In this document: in pieces, positions 1 to 7,388 of the stretch | Layout of the letters: every line of letters starts with the position of its first letter | Numbering within the stretch: position 1 is the stretch's first letter | Assembly: GCF_016648105.1 (NCBI RefSeq) | Contig: NZ_JACVVE010000012.1 | Coordinates: 1-64,000 of the forward strand | Length of the DNA: 64,000 nucleotides | Reading direction: 5' to 3' | Source of the DNA: Pseudomonas sp. S31 | GTDB taxonomy: Bacteria > Pseudomonadota > Gammaproteobacteria > Pseudomonadales > Pseudomonadaceae | The notes under the pieces: generated by a model | The model's input: only the letters and a program-made list of their open reading frames with translations | Databases searched by the model: none | What the model was told of the DNA's origin: nothing | Program-made: the position numbers and the translations under genes

Positions 1-262
1 TCAGTGGATGCCGGCCTGACTTACGCAAGGTGAGTTGGGCGGACGCTTACAATCATGGGCCGGTTTTCCCCAATTGGCTGTTATGTTGCGCAATCCCAGC
101 CAAATCAGTTTGGTCGCTGCGTCATCATTCGGGAAATGCCCGCGAGTCTTGATGACCTTGCGTAGCTGGGCGTTGATGCTCTCGATGGCGTTGGTGGTGT
201 AAATCACCTTTCTGATAGCCGGAGAGAAGACGAAAAATGGAATCACTCGATCCCAGGCGCGT
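1..262 (-). pseudogene. IS256-family transposase remnant (C-terminal part)
   Basis: The minus strand encodes the C-terminal part of a mutator/IS256-type transposase. The pattern RVIPFFVFSP, then RKVIYTTNAIESIN, then QLRKVIKTRGHFPND, is typical of the family just after the catalytic core. The frame reads through RAWDRV at about 240-262 with no start codon, so most of the protein, including the DDE residues, is missing. After PAHD the expected family ending is replaced by an unrelated tail that stops at base 1, so the 3' side is also rearranged. It is an inactive scrap marking past insertion. Confidence 0.85.
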
Positions 263-405
263 CTCCACGTTACTTTGCCATCACCTTACTCAGCACCGCC
301 GGTGCCTGCGTGATGTTGGGATGGTTCAACATGCTGATCGCGCTGGGCGTTTATTGGCTCAAGCGCCGCTATCAGCGACCACGCGCCGTTGCTGTTGCGC
401 CATAA
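262..405 (+). pseudogene. C-terminal fragment of a membrane protein
   Basis: A short plus-strand frame ending at TAA 403-405 reads through one hydrophobic segment (YFAITLLSTAGACVMLGW, then FNMLIALGVYWLK) into a basic tail (RRYQRPRAVAVAP). It has no start codon, and its left edge overlaps the transposase scrap. It looks like the last helix of an integral membrane protein whose upstream part was removed by insertion or deletion. The family is not recognisable. Confidence 0.4.
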
Positions 406-477
406 GAGCACTTAGGGGCCCACTGACGTCGCCTCTCATGAGGCACGTTGATCGCATGCACCACCGGCAATCTCCCC

Positions 478-1389
478 TCACTCTTCCCCAAAATAATCAC
501 TATCCATCTGCTTCACCTCATAAACCTGCTTCACACTAACCCCCAAATTATTCTCAACCATCAACCGCGCCAGCTCGACACCATCAATCAACACCACCTT
601 GATATCCAACCCAAGCGCGGCCTCCCGAGCCCCTACCGAGAATTCTGAGGTAGTAATAAACACGCCTTTGCGCGCTCGCTGCCGGGTCAGCGCGCCGATG
701 AATTTATCGATCTCGGGCCGATGCACGGTGTTAGTCCAGCGCTTGGCTTGCAGGTAGATCACATCCAGACCGAGCTTGTCTTCCTTGATGATCCCGTCAA
801 TGCCATCGTCATTGGTGGCCTGTGTGGCTCTACCGGCCTCTCTTCGCGACCCGCCGTAGCCCATGGCAAGCATCAAATCGACAACCAGCTGCTCAAAAAA
901 AGCCGGCGTTGCCGCCCTCACTTGTGTGAGAATTTCATCAGCCAACGATTGCAAAAGCGCCTGATGCGCCTGTGCCAGTTGCTCGTCTGGCGTAATCTCG
1001 GGCACCTCGGTCTCAAGCCCTTCCAGCACATCGACCATTTGTGGTTTGGCTGTGTGGAAGTGGGCAAATTCGGGAAATTGCTTCAACCAGGTCACTGTGA
1101 GCCGCTCGGGCCCATTGGCTAGCGCTTCCCGGCCACGCGCGGTGATCTGCACCATTCCTTTGTTGGGAATAGTCAGCAAACCGGCTTTATTCAGGTAGGT
1201 CCGAGCCCAGCCTACTCGGTTGTTGATCACCGTCTGGCGACCCGACGACAGGCGCTCTTTGCGCTCGTTCTCGGTCAACTGGAAGACATCAGCGATGTGC
1301 TCGCGCAACGCGCTCAGCGGCATCGCTACGCCGTCGCGTACCGATTCCAGCACCGGGCGCATGATGGTTTGAAAATCTGGGATGGACAT
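478..1389 (-). CDS. mrr: Mrr-type restriction endonuclease (methylation-dependent)
   Basis: Predicted type IV restriction enzyme that cleaves modified foreign DNA. The 303-residue length matches E. coli Mrr. An N-terminal winged-helix Mrr_N domain (about 5-95) is followed by a C-terminal Mrr catalytic domain (about 160-300). The PD-(D/E)XK-type residues are visible as DGIDG (D195, D198) and QAKRW (Q214, K216). The ending, with NNLGVS and DYFGEE, also matches the family. The start at 1389 has a good Shine-Dalgarno sequence, AGGAG, five bases upstream. It is the last gene of the minus-strand run that contains leoC, leoB and leoA, 106 bases after leoA, so it may be co-transcribed as a second layer of defence. 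Confidence 0.93.
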   Translation of the reverse strand: MSIPDFQTIMRPVLESVRDGVAMPLSALREHIADVFQLTENERKERLSSGRQTVINNRVGWARTYLNKAGLLTIPNKGMVQITARGREALANGPERLTVTWLKQFPEFAHFHTAKPQMVDVLEGLETEVPEITPDEQLAQAHQALLQSLADEILTQVRAATPAFFEQLVVDLMLAMGYGGSRREAGRATQATNDDGIDGIIKEDKLGLDVIYLQAKRWTNTVHRPEIDKFIGALTRQRARKGVFITTSEFSVGAREAALGLDIKVVLIDGVELARLMVENNLGVSVKQVYEVKQMDSDYFGEE

Positions 1390-1495
1390 CCAGGCTCCTT
1401 ATGTTCAATCAATGCTGCGCTGCACGCTCGCAGCCCTGCCCCCAATCGGGAAAATCTAGGGCCGATGAACGTGCAGATACTTGGAGGTCTGGCTA

Positions 1496-3241
1496 TCAAA
1501 CCACCTGATACTCCCCCTCAATCGGCGCACGCGCGCCAAACGCCTGGGTCAGATGGCTTTCCAACTCCGCCAACTGCTCATGCCGCCTGCGCAAGTTTTC
1601 CAAGCTTTGCTCCTGCTCCAGCAGAATCTTCTCGAACGCTTTAATCTGCGGCGCGAAGATCTCCATCACCTTTTCATGATCCTGAAGCAACTTCATCGGC
1701 TCAGCGAAGTGGCTCTTCACTACTTCAGCCAAGTCATTTTGCAGCTGCTTCAGCTCGGCCTCAGCACGTTGCTGCTGAACCACACTGATGGCGTCGGTCA
1801 GCACCTGAATCCCTGCACCGATCGGTCCGGCCCAACGGCTGATATTTGCCGCTAGCTTGGTCGCTTCCCAGGGTTTGAATTTGTAGACATAGCCCGTGAG
1901 GTTCTTCAGCGTTTCCCGCGCGAGAAACACTCCGTTCTTGATGCTCTCGACCGGAATCTTCGAAACCGCGCTCAACGCTCGACTGGAGGCAGCCAAGGCC
2001 GAGGCTGCAATGCTGTCGGCGAAGTCGGAAGAACTGTCGAGCTGATGTTCAATCTTCGCACTGATGCCATTCATGATGCTGGACGACTGGTTGAACGCGG
2101 TGCTGAACAGGTGATCGATGCGAAAACGCAACTTTTCGCCAATATCGTCCTTGGTGAAGCCAATTTTCGATTCCAGGAACGCGTGCACTTGGTCACGGGG
2201 CAACGTGCGAATACTGTTGAGCAGGTCGGTTTCGAGGTTGTTCAGCTCCTCGTAGAGATTGCCGACTGTGGCCAGGACCTTGCGCTTGCCCTCCGCAATG
2301 TCCTCTTGAATGCGCGCCGAATCAAGGCGCTGGTTATCGGCCAGTAACTTGAACTTGATCAGCTCGTCTTGAGCGACGGCGATCTTCTTGCCCAGTACAT
2401 CGCGCACCACATCGATGCCGGTCTTTTTGATCAAGGTGTCGCGGCCGCTGCCATCCAGCACTTGCTGAGTCACCTGCTTGAGCTCGCCGATACGCGAACG
2501 CTGGTCGTAGAGGTCTTTTTGCTCCAGCCAGAAGTCCAGTCCGCGACTATTTGGGTTGGAGGCGACGCACACTACGTTGATCGCTTCGAGTTCTGCGGGC
2601 GTTAGATCGACGAAGCGCTGCAGCTTATTCAGCAGGTTCGTTTTCTTGATGGCGCTCTGCTGCTCGAATTCTTCGGGGTCGCGCAAGTCGGCGACCTCGT
2701 CCATTTTATTGATGACGAAAATGGTCGAGGTCAGTTTATTCAGGTCGCGTAGCACCCAACGCACGATGTCTTGGTGACTGTCTTTCAGCGGGTTTGTGGC
2801 GTCGACAACATAGAATATCAGGTGCGCTTCGGAAATATAGTTCTTTGTGATATCGCCATATTGCACTACGGCGCCGTCTTCCGCTGCCTTCTCTTTGTCA
2901 CCGAAGAGGCCGGGGGTGTCGACAATTTCACAACGGTCCTGGAGGTTGTCAGGGCGGTAGATCGCCAGCGCGTCCGAGGACTCGTTGGTGTCGATCTTCA
3001 TGTCCTTCATTACTTGGCCAAGCCAACCGGCGACCACGCTGGTTTTGCCGTCGGAGAATGCTCCAAGCAAGGCGATACAGAGGGCATCGGACTGCACGTC
3101 ACCTATGGCTTTCTTGATTTTGTCGATGTCTTGCGAAACATCCAGGCCCAATTCTTCAAGCGCGCCAACCATTTTGTGCAGGTTGTCGAGCGACTTGATG
3201 ACCTCGGTCTTGCTGGCGTTGAACTGTTTAAATTGTTCCAT
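1496..3241 (-). CDS. leoA: LeoA-like bacterial dynamin GTPase
   Basis: Dynamin-like GTPase of 581 residues, close to ETEC LeoA in length. GTPase motifs are complete: P-loop GAFSDGKTS (60-68), DTPG (108-111) and NKMD (178-181). A long helical region and a small hydrophobic patch near 490-520 (AAASSRALSAV, then RWAGPIGAGIQVL) follow. LeoA and LeoBC form the Eleos antiphage system, and LeoA was first described in ETEC as affecting vesicle secretion (established knowledge). I chose ATG 3241 because it overlaps the end of leoB by 14 bases, which suggests translational coupling. A longer frame running to 3496 is only a shadow of leoB. The expected role is membrane remodelling with the LeoB/LeoC partner. 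Confidence 0.85.
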   Translation of the reverse strand: MEQFKQFNASKTEVIKSLDNLHKMVGALEELGLDVSQDIDKIKKAIGDVQSDALCIALLGAFSDGKTSVVAGWLGQVMKDMKIDTNESSDALAIYRPDNLQDRCEIVDTPGLFGDKEKAAEDGAVVQYGDITKNYISEAHLIFYVVDATNPLKDSHQDIVRWVLRDLNKLTSTIFVINKMDEVADLRDPEEFEQQSAIKKTNLLNKLQRFVDLTPAELEAINVVCVASNPNSRGLDFWLEQKDLYDQRSRIGELKQVTQQVLDGSGRDTLIKKTGIDVVRDVLGKKIAVAQDELIKFKLLADNQRLDSARIQEDIAEGKRKVLATVGNLYEELNNLETDLLNSIRTLPRDQVHAFLESKIGFTKDDIGEKLRFRIDHLFSTAFNQSSSIMNGISAKIEHQLDSSSDFADSIAASALAASSRALSAVSKIPVESIKNGVFLARETLKNLTGYVYKFKPWEATKLAANISRWAGPIGAGIQVLTDAISVVQQQRAEAELKQLQNDLAEVVKSHFAEPMKLLQDHEKVMEIFAPQIKAFEKILLEQEQSLENLRRRHEQLAELESHLTQAFGARAPIEGEYQVV

Positions 3242-4859
3242 GGGGTTTGGCTTCCACTTGCTGTTTGAGAGCCTGGATCGAGGCAATTTTTTTATCGAAC
3301 AAAGCGGTGACATCGGCCATCTTCCGACGCTCATCTTTGAGCTGGCGCAGCACGCTGTCTTCGATCTGCTCGCTGATTTTCGCCAGCATTCCTTTGGTAT
3401 CGGTAGCGAACGTCTGGGTGACTTTGTCGCGCTCGGTTTGAATGGCCTTGGCCACCTGTTCCTGGGCTTCAGCGATTTTTTTGCCGCGCCCGCCAAAGAA
3501 GTAGCTCAGGCCCGCAGCCACCAGGCCGAACACACCGCCGACGATTGCCCCGACTATGTTGCCGATCCCTGGGAATACGGTGCCTATGCCAAAACCACTG
3601 AGTGCGTACCCGCCAACACTTAGCAGGAAGCTGCCGACGTCGGAAAAATTGAAACTGATGGCGTCCATGGCGCTGGAGAGCGACAAGGAGCTGTTTGCCG
3701 CTTCGCTCAACTGCTGCTGAAAGCTTACCCGCTTGGCATTTTCTTGCAGGCGTTTGAGCGCGCGTTCGATGGCTTGGGTAAGGTCCTCAAGCAATTGCTG
3801 CTGGGTGGTTTCTAAGCGCTCGGCTAGCCGATCCTGGCCCTCGCTGACATGCTGTTGAATCACCCGTTCCACATCCTCTTTATCGCTGAAATGCTCTTCA
3901 ACCGCATTACGGGCTGCCGAGTTCAGTTCATTGAAGAAGCGGTCTAATGCGCTTTTACGCTTGGATGTGAAGCTGCTTTTGAGCTCTTCGAAGCTTTTGC
4001 GAATGACGTCCTGGCATTCCTGGACCTCGGCACCGATTTTCTCGGAGAAAGCCTGGTGCTCGTCACGCTGCTTTTGCAGGTCATTGATGGTGTCTTGCAA
4101 CAGGCGCAGCACTTTGCGCTTGTTGCTTTCGACAATGTCTACCTCGAAGTTGGCGCAGCTGTTGCCGATGACATCCTGCAATTGATCTAACCGGCTGAAG
4201 CTGCGCATGGCCTGCTGGCTCGTGAAGTCTTGCAGGTAGGTGCGCTGCGACTTGAGCAGGTCGGTGCGGCTGGGGTGGATGCTGGTCAGGCCTCGCTGAT
4301 CGAAGGCCACGCTGGCAAAGCCCAGCAGCCCTTGCAGCGTTTGGCAGCCACTGACCAACTCGGCGCCGAGCATGTCCTCAAGCACTTCCTGGGTCTGGTC
4401 GCGCATCGCTGCCGCGTCTTTGTGGGTCTGCTCGAGCGACTCGCGGTCGCGCTCGAACTCGTAGGTGTCACCCTTGCCGCGCAAGTTGCAGATGGCATAC
4501 ACCTTGGCATCACGGTTCAGGTAATGCTTGATCTTCTGCGCGGTGTTCTGTTCGGGCTTTTTGTTGGTGCCGTTCACGTAGAACACCAAATGAGCCTTGG
4601 CGATGGCCGCTTGCACCATCGCTTCGTATTTCTTTTCGTTGCCTTCGATGCCTGGCACGTCGATCAACTGGAACGACTTGCCTTGGTGGGTGAAGTGGTA
4701 AACGACGTTGTCCTGAGTGAAGTCTTCCTGACCGGTGCCGACGATTTCGCCATCGACTTGGCCGGCAACGCGCTGCAGGCGCTCAAGTTGTTGCTGTTGC
4801 TTCAGCAGAGTGGGCAGCCTGTCGCTGACCAGCTCGCTCAAAGAATGTTGTTCGCGCAT
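3228..4859 (-). CDS. leoB: LeoB-like dynamin half lacking a P-loop
   Basis: This 543-residue protein has the later GTPase motifs but no P-loop. A switch-I-like stretch with T42 is followed by DVPG (67-70) and a degenerate G4, CNLRGKGD (124-131). Then comes a long coiled-coil stalk (about 220-390), a hydrophobic hairpin rich in Gly (about 400-450, around VGGYALSGFGIGTVF and GAIVGGVFGLVAAGL) that probably inserts in membrane, and a final coiled coil. The missing G1 motif is carried by the preceding gene, leoC, so the two would jointly make one dynamin, as proposed for ETEC LeoB/LeoC. No clear ribosome binding site precedes ATG 4859. The gene follows leoC by 56 bases and overlaps leoA. Confidence 0.8.
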   Translation of the reverse strand: MREQHSLSELVSDRLPTLLKQQQQLERLQRVAGQVDGEIVGTGQEDFTQDNVVYHFTHQGKSFQLIDVPGIEGNEKKYEAMVQAAIAKAHLVFYVNGTNKKPEQNTAQKIKHYLNRDAKVYAICNLRGKGDTYEFERDRESLEQTHKDAAAMRDQTQEVLEDMLGAELVSGCQTLQGLLGFASVAFDQRGLTSIHPSRTDLLKSQRTYLQDFTSQQAMRSFSRLDQLQDVIGNSCANFEVDIVESNKRKVLRLLQDTINDLQKQRDEHQAFSEKIGAEVQECQDVIRKSFEELKSSFTSKRKSALDRFFNELNSAARNAVEEHFSDKEDVERVIQQHVSEGQDRLAERLETTQQQLLEDLTQAIERALKRLQENAKRVSFQQQLSEAANSSLSLSSAMDAISFNFSDVGSFLLSVGGYALSGFGIGTVFPGIGNIVGAIVGGVFGLVAAGLSYFFGGRGKKIAEAQEQVAKAIQTERDKVTQTFATDTKGMLAKISEQIEDSVLRQLKDERRKMADVTALFDKKIASIQALKQQVEAKPHGTI

Positions 4860-4915
4860 GGGAAAGTCCGAAGTCTATGGGATGAAAGTCAGTTCAAGGC
4901 GATCAACGCCCCGCC

Positions 4916-5791
4916 TCACATCAACTGCGCATAGCCCACGGCACCGGCGATGGCACCGATCACCACGCCGCCCAACAGCCCCAACCACAACTTCATTTTG
5001 CCACTCTGCTCAAGCGCTACGCGGGTGGCTTCACCCTGGCGCTGGCGTTCGCTCAGCTGCGCTTGAGTCGCCTGCAACTGGTTACCTTGCTCGGTCAGCT
5101 GTTGCTGGCTGCGCTGGAAATCGGCCCGCACGCCGTGCAGCTGAAGCTCTACCTGCTGCATCGCGCTTTGAGTCTGAGTGAGCGCCAATTGGCTCTGGCT
5201 TAACCGCGCCTCGCTTCCCTGCAGCGATTGGCGGGTGCTTTCCAGGTCGGTAGTCGCACTGGTCAGGCGCTCTTTGCTGTAAGTGAGATCCTGCTGGGTG
5301 TGCGCCAGTTGTTGCCGGGTACTCACCAAGTCGCGCTGGGTCTGGTTGACCAGCGCCCCGATATCGTCGCCTAATGTGGCGATGTCTTCGCAGAAATTCA
5401 CGTACCGTGTGCTGAGCTCTTCGATCAGCTCATCGCTTTTGCTAGAGAACACCGCCTGGATGTCTTTGGCGGTCGCCTGGTTACGCTCGATCAGCGCTTG
5501 ACGCTTCTTCTCTTCGAACAGGATCCGCAGGCTTTCGATGATGGTGCTCTTGCCGGCGTTGGTTTCGCCGAAGAATGCAATGGTGAAGTTTTCCCACTCC
5601 GCGTGCTTCTCCAAGTAGGTGATTTCGCTGTCGAAGCGCGACTTCATTTCGCCGAGCTTATCCTTGACGCTGGCAAGGTGCGCGTTGCCTTTGTCATTAC
5701 TCACGTCCAGCCGGGAGACATCATCCAGCGCTGTGGCAATGTCATTCGCTACCCGAGCGTACAGCTTGGAGAAATCTTGAGCACTACTCAT
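4916..5791 (-). CDS. leoC: LeoC-like dynamin half carrying the P-loop
   Basis: This 291-residue protein has a canonical P-loop, GETNAGKS (75-82), but lacks DxxG and NKxD motifs. After the P-loop the chain turns into a long coiled coil (about 90-265, rich in Gln, Ser and Leu repeats such as TQTQSAMQQVELQL) and ends in one membrane helix (LWLGLLGGVVIGAIAGAVGYA). Together with LeoB, which has the remaining GTPase motifs, it would complete one GTPase domain split over two polypeptides. A ribosome binding site, AGGGAA, precedes ATG 5791. Its position upstream of leoB and leoA matches the ETEC leo gene group. Confidence 0.75.
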   Translation of the reverse strand: MSSAQDFSKLYARVANDIATALDDVSRLDVSNDKGNAHLASVKDKLGEMKSRFDSEITYLEKHAEWENFTIAFFGETNAGKSTIIESLRILFEEKKRQALIERNQATAKDIQAVFSSKSDELIEELSTRYVNFCEDIATLGDDIGALVNQTQRDLVSTRQQLAHTQQDLTYSKERLTSATTDLESTRQSLQGSEARLSQSQLALTQTQSAMQQVELQLHGVRADFQRSQQQLTEQGNQLQATQAQLSERQRQGEATRVALEQSGKMKLWLGLLGGVVIGAIAGAVGYAQLM

Positions 5792-5865
5792 ATCGTTCCC
5801 TGTTCATTCTAGGCTGGATCCAATTCAGCACGGTAAATTGCATTTTGCCACTACGGCTGTCAAGT

Positions 5866-6072
5866 TCATCTTCGCCATACCGGCGCCCGCCACTGAGCGA
5901 CTAAACGCTGTATCGGACAGCTGAGTAGTTTCTTGCGAATATGCCCATTACATCGTGGACAGCAGCTGCTCCACTCCCCTGGATGCAGCGCGTCACCAGC
6001 CGGTGTAACAGTCCTGCGCCAGCGGCAATTGGAGCACTCCAGCATGTAAGGCATAGGTCGAATCGGCATCAT
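5866..6072 (-). CDS. Small zinc-ribbon-like protein
   Basis: A 68-residue basic protein with two Cys pairs that could bind one zinc: CSNC (14-17) and CCPRC (37-41), about 20 residues apart, as in zinc ribbons. The start overlaps the stop of the preceding gene (ATGA, 6069-6072), which argues that it is translated and not a chance frame. Two ATGs in a row (6072, 6069) are possible starts. It lies 74 bases upstream of leoC in the same direction. Family not recognised. It may be a nucleic-acid-binding or adaptor component of the dynamin operon, which is inference from position only. Confidence 0.6.
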   Translation of the reverse strand: MMPIRPMPYMLECSNCRWRRTVTPAGDALHPGEWSSCCPRCNGHIRKKLLSCPIQRLVAQWRAPVWRR

Positions 6073-6332
6073 TCGCTCTCCTTTATCCTCACGCTTGCGC
6101 TCAACCGGTCTATCTGCGCTTTGAGCTCCCCGCTTATACGCTGCTCGGCGCGCAGGCTACGTTTTAGTTCGCGGTTCTCGCTTTCGAACACCTTGGCCCA
6201 GCGCAGCATTTCTCGGCAACGGCTAAGGCCCATCCAAATCTCCCGCAGCCGCAGGTACTGCACCAGCAGCACCACCAAGATCACCCCAATCAAGCCCAGC
6301 GCACCCGCCGTCAACCAATCATACAGACTCAT
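6069..6332 (-). CDS. Small single-pass membrane protein with coiled coil
   Basis: An 87-residue protein with an N-terminal transmembrane helix (about 6-27, with LTAGALGLIGVILVVLLVQY) followed by a charged helix likely to form a coiled coil (about 40-80, with ENRELKRSLRAEQRI). I chose ATG 6332 over an upstream in-frame ATG at 6380 because GGAGAGGG lies just before 6332. Its stop overlaps the start of the zinc-ribbon gene. It is the first gene of the minus-strand operon, and the divergent WYL regulator starts 121 bases away. Family not recognised. The architecture (membrane anchor plus coiled coil) resembles a miniature LeoC without the P-loop. Confidence 0.65.
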   Translation of the reverse strand: MSLYDWLTAGALGLIGVILVVLLVQYLRLREIWMGLSRCREMLRWAKVFESENRELKRSLRAEQRISGELKAQIDRLSASVRIKESE

Positions 6333-6400
6333 ATCCCTCTCCAGAAAAAAGTGGCCATGTGCAATCAATGCCAGACACACGATATGTAGCCTCAGATGAC

Positions 6401-6427
6401 AGGTCCATAGTGTTGACCTATACAGGT
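6401..6427. promoter_or_regulatory. Overlapping inverted repeats, candidate operator of the WYL regulator
   Basis: In the 121-base gap between the leo operon and the WYL regulator gene, AGGTC (6401-6405) and GACCT (6415-6419) form an inverted repeat. ACCT (6416-6419) and AGGT (6424-6427) form a second, sharing one arm. A TTGACC that could serve as a -35 box lies within it (6414-6419). BrxR/CapW-type repressors are known to bind inverted repeats in front of the defence genes they control, so this is a plausible autoregulatory site. Binding is inference. Confidence 0.45.
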
Positions 6428-6453
6428 AAAGTTATGGAACACACGGAGGGGCT

Positions 6454-7326
6454 ATGAAACGCAAGCAATCTATTGCTCAGGTCCGCTGGGACCTGGCACT
6501 TCGCTATCGCTTGATCGAAACCGTGGCTTGGTGGGAAGGCCGGCTGACCACGGGCCACCTGATGCAGAGCTTTGGCATCAGCCGCCAGCAAGCATCTAAA
6601 GACATCAACACCTACATCGCCGAGCATGCGTCTAGAAACTTGACATATGACAAGCGGATCAAAGGTTACGTACCTACGCCGCACTTCAAACCACGCTTCA
6701 TCGACCTCAGCGCCAGCGCCTACCTCGATATGCTTGCTCAGAACAATGAACGAGCCCCACATATCGAAGGGCTGAAGCTGGCCTATGCGCATACATTGAT
6801 GTTGCAGGTTCCCGATCGCAGCATTCAGCCTGAGGTGCTTCGCCCCCTTTTGCGGGCCTGCCGGGAAGGGTTGCGACTAGAGGTCGAATACGTTTCGCTG
6901 GCCAACCCCGAGCCTGAGATTCGCTTGATCGAACCGCACACTCTGATTCATACCGGCATGCGCTGGCACGTTCGGGCCTACTGTGAGAAAAACAGCGCGT
7001 ACCGCGACTTCGTGCTCAGCCGCATACGCGGCAAGCCAGACCTGCTGGACGGCAATGGCAATGGCATCGATGGCGATACAGTCTGGAACACTGAGGTATC
7101 GGTGATCCTGGAGCCTGACCCGCGGCTCGACGCCGCGCAGAAAGCAATCATAGAGGCTGACTACGGCATGCTGAATGGCCGGCTGGAGATCCCAAGCCGA
7201 CAAGCGTTGGTCAAATATTTGCTGCAACGCTATCAAATCGACCCGAAGAACCTCGACCCTAAGCCAGAAGCGCAGCAGGTCGTGATCGCCAACTTGAACG
7301 CGCTTAAGCCTTGGCTCTACGACTGA
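6454..7326 (+). CDS. WYL-domain transcriptional regulator (BrxR/CapW-like)
   Basis: A 290-residue regulator of a family that represses phage-defence operons. The N-terminal winged helix (about 10-75) contains YRLIETVAWWEGRLTT and FGISRQQASKDIN, wording characteristic of the BrxR/CapW group. The WYL ligand-sensing domain lies at about 135-195 (VEYVSL, then IEPHTLIHTGMRWHVRAYC, then RDFVLSRI). A strong ribosome binding site, GGAGGGG, precedes ATG 6454. It is transcribed away from the leo/mrr operon with inverted repeats between them, so it probably controls both directions. A defence role follows from family and context and is not shown by sequence alone. Confidence 0.85.
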   Translation: MKRKQSIAQVRWDLALRYRLIETVAWWEGRLTTGHLMQSFGISRQQASKDINTYIAEHASRNLTYDKRIKGYVPTPHFKPRFIDLSASAYLDMLAQNNERAPHIEGLKLAYAHTLMLQVPDRSIQPEVLRPLLRACREGLRLEVEYVSLANPEPEIRLIEPHTLIHTGMRWHVRAYCEKNSAYRDFVLSRIRGKPDLLDGNGNGIDGDTVWNTEVSVILEPDPRLDAAQKAIIEADYGMLNGRLEIPSRQALVKYLLQRYQIDPKNLDPKPEAQQVVIANLNALKPWLYD

Positions 7327-7388
7327 TTCAACGCGCTCGTTTCATCCCATAACAACGAATAATGCACCATAGGAAGAAACCAACACCC

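Noticed and set aside
3242..3496. Longer frame extending the LeoA protein N-terminally to 3496
   Set aside because: The extra part is basic, low-complexity sequence in the shadow of the leoB end. ETEC LeoA length and the overlap with the leoB stop favour ATG 3241.
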